Shown here piece after piece: positions 7,791 through 13,294 of a stretch of DNA of 13,294 nucleotides. This DNA is from Geoglobus sp. GTDB lineage: Archaea; Halobacteriota; Archaeoglobi; Archaeoglobales; Archaeoglobaceae. Both the position numbers and the translations under genes were made by a program. Position 1 is the first letter of the stretch. Every line of letters starts with the position of its first letter. Under the pieces are notes generated by a model that saw only the letters and a list, made by a program, of their open reading frames with translations, was not told the origin of the DNA and did not search any database. Location: positions 1 through 13,294 of the forward strand of contig WAJY01000055.1 in the NCBI GenBank assembly GCA_015523645.1. The letters run 5' to 3'.

Positions 7791-9638
7791 ATGGATTACT
7801 CAGGAATCGAACTAAAGGTCGGCATTGAAATCCACCAGCAGCTTGACACAAAGCATAAGCTTTTCTGCAACTGTCCAACAAGGCTCAGAGAGGTTGACGA
7901 ATCAAGTTTTGAGTTCTCCAGATATCTCAGACTCAAGAAGAGCGAGCTAGGCGAGGAGGACAGGGCTGCAAAGGAGGAGGTGATGAGGAGCAGAAAGTTC
8001 CGCTACAAATTCTATGATAGCACGTGTCTTGTTGAAGCAGATGAAGAACCGCCAAGGGAGATAAACATAGAGGCTGTTTTGCTGGGTATTCAAATAGCCA
8101 AAATGCTGAACATGGACGTTGTGGATGAGCTGCATGTGATGAGGAAGATAGTCATAGATGGAAGCAACACCACCGGTTTCCAGAGAACAGCCTTGCTTGC
8201 CTTCGATGGCTACATTGAGGTTGATGGAAGAAGGATAGGCATTGCCACGCTTTGTATTGAGGAGGAGGCATCAAAAAGGATCAAGGAAGAGGAGGGGGAG
8301 GTTGTTTACTCCTTGGACAGGCTCGGTATACCTCTTGTTGAGATTGGAACGTATCCTGACATAGATTCTCCTGAACTTGCGAAAAAAACCGCAAAAAAGC
8401 TTGGAATGATTCTCAGAAGCACGGGAAAAGTGAAAAGAGGATTAGGAACCATAAGACAGGATGTGAACATCTCAATAAAGGGAGGGGCAAGGGTTGAAAT
8501 CAAGGGTGTTCAGGATGTTGACATACTTGACAAAATCGTTGAATATGAGGTTGTAAGGCAGATAAACCTTCTTAAAATAAGGGATGAGCTTAAGAGAAGG
8601 AATGGAAGAGTTTTGAGGGAGATATTCGATGTTACCAGCATATTCAAGAACACATCCTCAAGGATTTTGAGAAAAGCCAATAGTGTGATGGCTGTGAAGC
8701 TCGAAGGATTTGCCGGACTGCTTGGAATGGAGATTCAACCTGGTAGAAGACTTGGAACGGAATTTGCTGACATTGCAAGAACGTTTGGACTTGGTGGCAT
8801 TTTTCACACAGATGAGCTCCCTGCCTATGGAATAAATGCCGAAGAGGTAGATAGACTCATGGAAGAAGTTAGGGCTGAGAATGGAGATGCTGTTGTAATT
8901 GCAGCTGGAGATAAAAATAGAGTTAGCCGAGCACTTGAGAGGATTATTGAGAGAGCAGAATACTGCTTTGTCGGTGTTCCGGAGGAGACAAGAAGGGCAA
9001 ATGAAGATGGGACAACTTCTTATCTAAGACCTCTTCCAGGTTCTGCAAGGATGTATCCGGAGACGGATGTTCCTCCATTAAGAATAACCAAGGAGCTTAT
9101 GGAAATTGAAATACCGGAGTTAATTGAAGAGAGGGCTAGAAGATATTCAAAAGAGTATTCCCTTTCCTATGATCTTGCTCTGATAATGGCTGAGCCTAAC
9201 ATCTATAGACTTTTTGAGGAGTTCGCTGATAGTGTTGGTGCGGCACTAACAGCAAAAATTCTCCATCTCCTGCCATCTCAGCTCAGAAAAGAAGGTTACA
9301 GTGTAGAATCTCTGGATGAAAACGATTACAGACTTGTTTTAACCCTTATAAAGGATGGAAAAATTGCAAAGGAAGGGGCTGAGGAGATTCTGAAAATATT
9401 AACGCAAGAAAGGCTTGATGAGGATGAAATACTCAGGAGACTCTCACCTAAGAAAGACTTGGATGATTTTATAAGAGAGCTAGTTGAAGAAAAGGAAGAG
9501 TTGATATCAGAAAGGGGAATTCATGCCTTCAAACCCCTGATGGGAATCGTGATGAGGGAATTTAGGGGAAAGGTTGACGGAAAAGTTATAGCAGAAAAGC
9601 TTAGAGGTGCGATTGAAGAAAAGTTGAAAGAAGCTTGA
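7791..9638 (+). CDS. gatE: Glutamyl-tRNA(Gln) amidotransferase subunit E
   Basis: GatE with GatD (not in this window) converts Glu-tRNA(Gln) to Gln-tRNA(Gln) in archaea. GatE holds the kinase/transamidase active site and recognises the tRNA. The 615 residues match the family length. The N-terminal GatB/E cradle begins with ELKVGIEIHQQLDT, and two cysteines (C26, C28) lie in LFCNCP. An AspRS-like GAD insertion occupies roughly 300-400, which separates GatE from GatB. The conserved segment RPLPGSARMYPETDVPP lies near 414-430. A helical tail (about 440-615) is the YqeY-like tRNA-binding part. ATG 7791 is supported by the family N-terminus and by a TATA-like box at leaderless spacing. The presence of this gene implies the organism makes Gln-tRNA indirectly. 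Confidence 0.97.
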   Translation: MDYSGIELKVGIEIHQQLDTKHKLFCNCPTRLREVDESSFEFSRYLRLKKSELGEEDRAAKEEVMRSRKFRYKFYDSTCLVEADEEPPREINIEAVLLGIQIAKMLNMDVVDELHVMRKIVIDGSNTTGFQRTALLAFDGYIEVDGRRIGIATLCIEEEASKRIKEEEGEVVYSLDRLGIPLVEIGTYPDIDSPELAKKTAKKLGMILRSTGKVKRGLGTIRQDVNISIKGGARVEIKGVQDVDILDKIVEYEVVRQINLLKIRDELKRRNGRVLREIFDVTSIFKNTSSRILRKANSVMAVKLEGFAGLLGMEIQPGRRLGTEFADIARTFGLGGIFHTDELPAYGINAEEVDRLMEEVRAENGDAVVIAAGDKNRVSRALERIIERAEYCFVGVPEETRRANEDGTTSYLRPLPGSARMYPETDVPPLRITKELMEIEIPELIEERARRYSKEYSLSYDLALIMAEPNIYRLFEEFADSVGAALTAKILHLLPSQLRKEGYSVESLDENDYRLVLTLIKDGKIAKEGAEEILKILTQERLDEDEILRRLSPKKDLDDFIRELVEEKEELISERGIHAFKPLMGIVMREFRGKVDGKVIAEKLRGAIEEKLKEA

Positions 9639-9804
9639 AGATCTCTGATGATGCATGTGATTTACTGGCAATAATTTGTCTGGCTTAATGACTTTATCTG
9701 CCTGTAAAACTTTCAATAAAGGCTGTGAAAGATGAATTGTGGGGTAATGGTAAGGCTAGGGGAATTATAAAGTAATGTGAGATAATTTTGCTCAATACCA
9801 AAAA

Positions 9805-9814
9805 CTTTATAAAA
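9805..9814 (+). promoter_or_regulatory. aroA': TATA box of the aldolase gene
   Basis: CTTTATAAAA is a strong archaeal TATA match. Transcription would start near 9835, about 17 bases before ATG 9852, leaving GGTGA in the leader. A second possible box at 9764-9771 would give a leader of roughly 55 bases. Confidence 0.6.
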
Positions 9815-9843
9815 CTTTGTTAGTTTGAGACACACTAACAAGG
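9815..9843. promoter_or_regulatory. Inverted repeat over the aldolase transcription start and ribosome binding site
   Basis: CTTTGTTAGT (9815-9824) and ACTAACAAGG (9834-9843) pair over ten positions with one G-T pair, leaving a 9-base loop. The right arm ends in the GG of the ribosome binding site GGTGA (9842-9846). If the promoter at 9805 is used, the left arm is not transcribed, which favours a DNA operator; if the upstream box is used, an mRNA hairpin masking the binding site is possible. Confidence 0.5.
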
Positions 9844-9851
9844 TGATGGTA

Positions 9852-10646
9852 ATGGAGATAGGCAAGAGGATAAGGCTTGAAAGAATAATAAACAGAAAGA
9901 GCGGGAACACGGTTATAGTTCCTTTAGACCATGGAGTGAGCATGGGCCCGATAAAGGGAATTGTGGATCTCAGAAAGACAATTAACGAGGTGGCTGAAGG
10001 CGGAGCAAATGCTGTTGTTGTGCACAAGGGAGTTGTTGGCTTTGGTCATCGAGGTTATGGAAAGGATGTTGGCTTGATTGTCCATCTTTCAGCCTCTACA
10101 AAGCTTGCTCCAGATCCAAACGAAAAGGTGCTTATTGCAAGTGTTGAGGAGGCAATAAAGCTTGGTGCAGATGCTGTAAGTGTTCACATAAATATCGGTA
10201 GTAACACAGAGGCAGAGCAGCTCATAAAGCTTGGAAAGATAAGCAGAGACTGCATAGAATGGGGGATGCCTTTGCTTGCAATGATGTATCCGAGAGGTAA
10301 TGGCATAAATCAGTTTGATGAGAAGGCTGTTTCTCTTGCTGTTAGAGTTGGGGCAGAGCTTGGGGCAGATATTGTCAAGACCAACTTCACGGGAAGTGTT
10401 GAATCCTTCAAAAAAGTTGTTGATGGCTCTCCTGTGCCAGTTGTTGTTGCAGGTGGGGAAAAAATGGAAAGCATCGAGGACATTCTAAGAATGGTTGACA
10501 TGGCAATGGAGGCTGGGGCAAGGGGTGTTGCCATTGGCAGAAATATTTTCCAAGCTGAAAATCCCAGAAAAATGACAGAAGCTATATCCATGATAGTCCA
10601 TGAAAATGCAAGCTGGAAAGAGGCTCTGAACCACATTCTTAGTTAA
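9852..10646 (+). CDS. aroA': 2-amino-3,7-dideoxy-D-threo-hept-6-ulosonate (ADH) synthase, class I aldolase family
   Basis: A 264-residue TIM-barrel aldolase. DHGVSMGP (26-33) is the phosphate/substrate signature of archaeal ADH synthases, whereas fructose-bisphosphate aldolases usually read D-x-G-x-E-H-G-P. The Schiff-base lysine is K176 in IVKTNFTG, and Y146 in MMYPRG is the likely catalytic tyrosine. A C-terminal phosphate-binding segment, GVAIGRNIF, follows. ADH synthase makes the first intermediate of the archaeal shikimate route from aspartate semialdehyde and 6-deoxy-5-ketofructose phosphate. Its usual partner AroB' is not in this window. ATG 9852 is chosen because GGTGA lies 5 bases before it; a TTG at 9825 would lie in the inverted repeat. 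Activity as a fructose-bisphosphate aldolase cannot be fully excluded. Confidence 0.88.
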   Translation: MEIGKRIRLERIINRKSGNTVIVPLDHGVSMGPIKGIVDLRKTINEVAEGGANAVVVHKGVVGFGHRGYGKDVGLIVHLSASTKLAPDPNEKVLIASVEEAIKLGADAVSVHINIGSNTEAEQLIKLGKISRDCIEWGMPLLAMMYPRGNGINQFDEKAVSLAVRVGAELGADIVKTNFTGSVESFKKVVDGSPVPVVVAGGEKMESIEDILRMVDMAMEAGARGVAIGRNIFQAENPRKMTEAISMIVHENASWKEALNHILS

Positions 10647-10688
10647 GTTTATTTAACCCCAATTTTACCTCTTCTTTGGTGGTGTGTT

Positions 10689-11378
10689 TTGAGAATCCCG
10701 CTTTACATAGACTTTAGTGGAAAAAACGTTCTTGTGATAGGAGGAGGTGGAGTTGGTACAAGCAGGGCAAGAAAATTTAGGGAGGCTGGGGCGAATGTAA
10801 GAGTCATGAGTCTTCAGTTTTCTGAGGAGCTTGAGGACCTCGATGTTGAGCTTGTTCAGGGTGATGCAAGAGATGAGAGGCTCCTTGAGGAGCAGATAAA
10901 ATGGTGCGACCTTGTTACAGTTGCGATTCCAGAGACAGGCATAAATAAAAAGGTAATTCATTTTGCGAGAAAGCACAAATCCCTTGTCAATCTTGCGAAC
11001 GATGCTGAAAAGACTGAAGTTGTTGTACCCTTTGAAGGTGAGGTTGAGGGAATAAAATTCGCCGTCACAACTGAAGGGAAGAGTGGGATTGTTGCAAGGA
11101 TCGTCAGAGACAGAATTGCTGAGATGCTTGAGTGTGATGAGGAAACGCTTAACCTCCTGAAAGCAATGGATTTTCTGAAAAAATACATGAAACAGAATGA
11201 GATCCCTGTAAAGGTTAGAATGAAGATGTATTTTGCTGTTAGTGGTGATGATGAGTTTAGAAGGCTTGTGAAAGAGGGGAAGGTTGAGGAGGCAAAAGAA
11301 TATGCTCTGAGATTCCTCGAGGAGTATATCAGAGGTGATAGGGAGATTGACAATAGTTTGATAAGAATAAATTTTTGA
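10689..11378 (+). CDS. Precorrin-2 dehydrogenase / sirohydrochlorin ferrochelatase-like
   Basis: A 229-residue protein of the CysG N-terminal/Met8p type. It oxidises precorrin-2 to sirohydrochlorin with NAD and may insert iron. The Rossmann motif VLVIGGGGVGTSRA lies at 14-27. D105 in VNLANDAEK aligns by position with the catalytic aspartate of this family. The middle part (about 115-150, with TEGKSGIVARIVRDRI) is the dimerisation segment, followed by a helical C-terminus. No uroporphyrinogen methyltransferase domain is fused. TTG 10689 is used because it gives the standard N-terminus (RIPLYIDFSGKNVLV) and GGTGGTG lies 4 bases upstream. It sits 42 bases after the aldolase and directly before the siroheme decarboxylase, with which it is a clear functional pair. 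Confidence 0.92.
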   Translation: MRIPLYIDFSGKNVLVIGGGGVGTSRARKFREAGANVRVMSLQFSEELEDLDVELVQGDARDERLLEEQIKWCDLVTVAIPETGINKKVIHFARKHKSLVNLANDAEKTEVVVPFEGEVEGIKFAVTTEGKSGIVARIVRDRIAEMLECDEETLNLLKAMDFLKKYMKQNEIPVKVRMKMYFAVSGDDEFRRLVKEGKVEEAKEYALRFLEEYIRGDREIDNSLIRINF

Positions 11379-11388
11379 GGTGATGTTT

Positions 11389-12330
11389 TTGGATAAAGAA
11401 CTTTTAATGAAAGCCCAGTATGAAATGCCGATTACAGAAACCCCTTTTTCCGATTTAGCTGAAAAGCTCGATAAAGATGAAAGTTATGCTATAAAAAAGC
11501 TGAATCAGTACCTGAAGGCTGGAATTATCAAGAAAGTCGGACCTCAGCTTAATTACAAGGCATTCAGAGGGATAAGTCATGCTGCACTTGTTGGTGCTGA
11601 GGTGAGGGAGAATTTGGAGAAAGCTGTCAAAATAATAAATCAGGAGAATGCTGTAAAGCACAACTTTCTGAGAGAGCATGAAATATACAACATATGGTTC
11701 ACCATAAAAGCCCGGACAAAAGACAGAATTGTGGAAAGAACCAAGGTGCTCATGGAAAAATCGGGAATCAAAAACTATGTGGTTTTGCCAAGCTTGAGGG
11801 TTTACAAGATGGATGTGAAATACGATCTTTACAGAGGTGTCTCGTTCAGCAAGAGAATTGAGGATGGGAAAGTGGTTCCGAAAGTTGATGAGCTTGGAAT
11901 TAGCGGTGAGATGCTTAGGGACATGGAGAGAAATTTTTCTGTGGAAGAAAGACCCTTCAAAAAATTTGCGAAAAAATATGGATTCACAGAAGGAGAACTC
12001 GTAGATCTGATCGTGGAGCTAATAGATAAGAGAGTTGTCAGAGATTTCTATGCTGTGCTTAATGGTCAAAACGCTGGATTTAAGGAGAACGGAATGAACC
12101 TTATCAAGACAGAGAAACCAGAAAAGGTGGCTAGAAATCTTCTCTCAGAAGTTCCTGAGATAACCCATCTTGTCCAAAGGGAGGTTCCTGAGAACTGGAA
12201 TTATCCCCTTTATTTCATGGTTCATGCTGTTAGCAGGAATATAATAGAAAAAATTGCTGGGAGAGTGAGAAGTTTTGATGGCATTGATGAACTGAAGATT
12301 CTCTACAGCCTGAAGAGTTTCAAGGACTAG
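11389..12330 (+). CDS. Fused siroheme decarboxylase (AhbA-AhbB)
   Basis: Siroheme decarboxylase converts siroheme to 12,18-didecarboxysiroheme, the first dedicated step of the alternative heme pathway of archaea and sulfate reducers. The 313 residues contain two Lrp/AsnC-like units. The first (about 1-155) has a winged helix with GIIKKVGPQLNYKAF and the AhbA segment KHNFLREHEIYNIWFT (91-106 region). The second (about 165-313) has the AhbB-like AVLNGQNAGFKENGMN and THLVQREVPENWNYPLYFM with its conserved His. AhbA and AhbB are often separate chains; here they are one polypeptide, as in NirDL of the heme d1 route. TTG 11389 is preferred because GGTGA lies 5 bases before it; ATG 11383 and GTG 11380 overlap that site. 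It starts 10 bases after the precorrin-2 dehydrogenase stop, so the two are co-transcribed. Confidence 0.9.
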   Translation: MDKELLMKAQYEMPITETPFSDLAEKLDKDESYAIKKLNQYLKAGIIKKVGPQLNYKAFRGISHAALVGAEVRENLEKAVKIINQENAVKHNFLREHEIYNIWFTIKARTKDRIVERTKVLMEKSGIKNYVVLPSLRVYKMDVKYDLYRGVSFSKRIEDGKVVPKVDELGISGEMLRDMERNFSVEERPFKKFAKKYGFTEGELVDLIVELIDKRVVRDFYAVLNGQNAGFKENGMNLIKTEKPEKVARNLLSEVPEITHLVQREVPENWNYPLYFMVHAVSRNIIEKIAGRVRSFDGIDELKILYSLKSFKD

Positions 12331-12332
12331 CT

Positions 12333-13174
12333 TTATTTGAACCCCTCACTTGCGAGATGAAACTTCAGGAGATCCTCAAACCCTTTTAAAAGAGCAAAAC
12401 CATCCACTGACTTCAGTTTTCTGGAGATGGATGATGCTTTTTGATAATTTTCATTCTATATTGAGACCAGCTGTTCTATAACTCCTGAGTTTTCAATTCT
12501 ACTGATGATCTCGTCTTCATTCAGCTTTTTTAGCTCCTCAGAATTCACCACATTCTTGGACACGGCATACGCAAAAACACCAGAGCTAAGATCTCCTTCC
12601 TTCAACTCTCTCTTCCATGTTGTTATCCAGTTTCCAATTCTTGCCATCTGCTGTACATACCATAGCATTTCTCTTAACTTTCCAAGCTCGTTCATGTTGA
12701 AAGATGGAGATGCCATTAAGTCTGTATCGATGTAAAGATAGAAATTGAAAAAGAGTTCTGTAATGTTTGTATGCTGGAAAAGACTTCAGCTCTGAGTTAA
12801 TGAATCTCCATAAATCAAATAAAAATATCTCCACTTGATCTTTCGTGAAATTTCCTTTCAGAATGATATCTGAGAGTCTGGCTATTTTTCCCCATTTCTT
12901 TTCCTTGTCTGTCACATCATCAAAAACCGCATCAAGCATTGTAAGGAGTATTTTGAGATCTATGACTCTCGCCCAAAGGTTTTTGCCACATACCATAAAG
13001 TCACTCCTGAATACTCAAAAACTGCTCCAGTCCATTTCCAAAGAGATCTGTTCCGCCCAAAATTGCCTCGTAGCGTTCAACAAAATCAAGAACTGTTGGG
13101 GAGAGATCATAATTTCTGACAAGATCCAGACATTTCTCCCGCTTTTCAGGAGACAGCGAGATGTTGAGAGCCAT
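12333..13174 (-). pseudogene. Broken gene resembling a class I terpene synthase / all-alpha prenyl-transferase
   Basis: Coding-quality sequence continues on the minus strand but in different frames. Piece 1 starts at ATG 13174 and ends at TGA 13001-13003 (57 codons, beginning MALNISLSPEKREKC). Piece 2 is open from 13014 and convincing from about 12996 to 12755; it includes LKILLTMLDAVFDDVTD, with a DDxxD-like motif. Piece 3 is open from 12785, includes FYLYIDTDLMASPSF and IGNWITTWKRELKEGD (an N-x3-T-x3-E, NSE-like motif), meets TAG at 12456-12458, and continues in frame for 40 codons to TAA 12333-12335. Two T5 runs (13017-13021 and 12747-12751) lie at the joins. The joined protein is about 280 residues. 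A TATA-like TTTTATATTT (13198-13207) sits 28 bases before ATG 13174. The DDxxD-to-NSE distance (about 96 residues) is shorter than in classical terpene synthases, so the family call is tentative. Its stop lies 2 bases from the convergent siroheme decarboxylase stop. Confidence 0.7.
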
Positions 13175-13197
13175 ACAATGTCTGGGTTTAAATTTCC

Positions 13198-13207
13198 AAA
13201 TATAAAA
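13198..13207 (-). promoter_or_regulatory. TATA-like box of the broken gene
   Basis: TTTTATATTT on the minus strand is centred about 28 bases before ATG 13174. The spacing is close to that of the leaderless promoters elsewhere in this window. Confidence 0.4.
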
Positions 13208-13294
13208 CTTGCCAAATCATAATAGTCAGGGAAGCAAATCATGATGTATGCACAATCTACTTTATTCTGAATCTTCTAATGTTACCACAGTTCA

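Larger units (their letters stand above)
9639..9851. other. 213-base spacer between gatE and the aldolase gene
   Basis: No convincing gene was found here. The right part contains two TATA-like boxes (TTATAAAG at 9764-9771 and CTTTATAAAA at 9805-9814), a tandem 10-base repeat (AAAACTTTAT/AAAACTTTGT, 9801-9820) and an inverted repeat reaching the ribosome binding site. The left part has a CTGATGATG resembling box C of a guide RNA but lacks matching D boxes. Confidence 0.6.

Noticed and set aside
9639..9705. CTGATGATG after gatE followed by TAATGAC and CTGC/CTGG, resembling a C/D box guide RNA.
   Set aside because: Neither candidate D box reads CTGA, box C has C instead of a purine at its first position, and the spacings do not match the usual 12-base guides.
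10647..10660. TTTATTTAACCCC after the aldolase stop resembles TTTATTTGAACCCC at 12332-12345 after the siroheme decarboxylase stop.
   Set aside because: Only two copies with an indel, and the second copy encodes the last codons of the broken gene on the other strand; likely coincidence.
10310..11353. Long minus-strand open frames under the aldolase and precorrin-2 dehydrogenase genes.
   Set aside because: They are antisense shadows of genes with clear family motifs; their sequence is Ser/Phe/Leu-rich as expected from reversed purine-rich codons.
12585..12747. The distal part of the frame starting at ATG 12996 (to 12586) as part of a real 136-residue protein.
   Set aside because: After about 12750 its composition changes, while the alternative frame carries the conserved-looking NWITTWKRE segment; this is out-of-frame tail.
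13015..13242. A 75-codon minus-strand open frame starting at ATG 13242.
   Set aside because: No ribosome binding site; over 13174-13017 the neighbouring frame (MALNISLSPEKREKC) is far more protein-like, so this frame is not a whole gene.
1..13294. tRNA, rRNA, CRISPR arrays, insertion sequences or integrase genes.
   Set aside because: No tandem spaced repeats, transposase-like frames or tRNA-like cloverleaf sequences were recognised on either strand by eye.

Overview
The window looks like part of a hyperthermophilic euryarchaeal chromosome, most likely from the Archaeoglobales (Archaeoglobus, Geoglobus or Ferroglobus type). The grounds are an archaeal GatE, an archaeal two-step heme route via siroheme, an archaeal ADH-synthase-type class I aldolase, an archaeal Lhr helicase, and a Sat of the thermophilic sulfur-metabolising type. 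Coding strands are purine-rich, with many AGA/AGG and ATA codons. First genes of units often have a TATA-like box about 26 bases before the start codon and almost no leader. Internal genes use GGTGA/GGAGG ribosome binding sites, often with TTG starts. The species cannot be named from sequence alone.

Layout. Positions 1-3626 (minus strand) form a tight four-gene operon read right to left: a small ribbon-helix-helix (RHH) protein, sulfate adenylyltransferase (Sat), a DHH-family phosphoesterase and an alkaline-phosphatase-superfamily phosphodiesterase that runs off the left edge. A divergent, AT-rich spacer with a palindrome (3648-3677) separates it from a plus-strand pair: an 899-residue Lhr-type helicase and a protein with two OB folds. 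A small alpha/beta hydrolase on the minus strand converges on the OB gene (12-base overlap) and is divergent from gatE (archaeal Glu-tRNA(Gln) amidotransferase subunit E). After a 213-base spacer with a promoter and inverted repeat come three plus-strand genes: an ADH-synthase-type aldolase (aromatic amino acid precursor), precorrin-2 dehydrogenase/ferrochelatase-like, and a fused AhbA-AhbB siroheme decarboxylase.

The right end (12333-13174, minus strand) holds a broken gene. Its pieces lie in at least three frames and include one in-frame TAG. Put together they give a roughly 280-residue all-alpha protein with a DDxxD-like motif (DDVTD) and an NSE-like motif (NWITTWKRE), which suggests a class I terpene synthase or prenyl-transferase relative. 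This decayed gene is the most unusual element.

How the genes fit together. The Sat operon combines sulfate activation (APS) with two phosphoesterases that could clean up nucleotide by-products; aprBA, usual beside sat in sulfate-reducing archaea, is not in this window. The siroheme pair makes and decarboxylates siroheme, feeding both siroheme enzymes and the alternative heme pathway. Lhr plus the OB protein looks like a nucleic-acid repair or processing unit. No tRNA, rRNA, CRISPR array or insertion sequence was seen.
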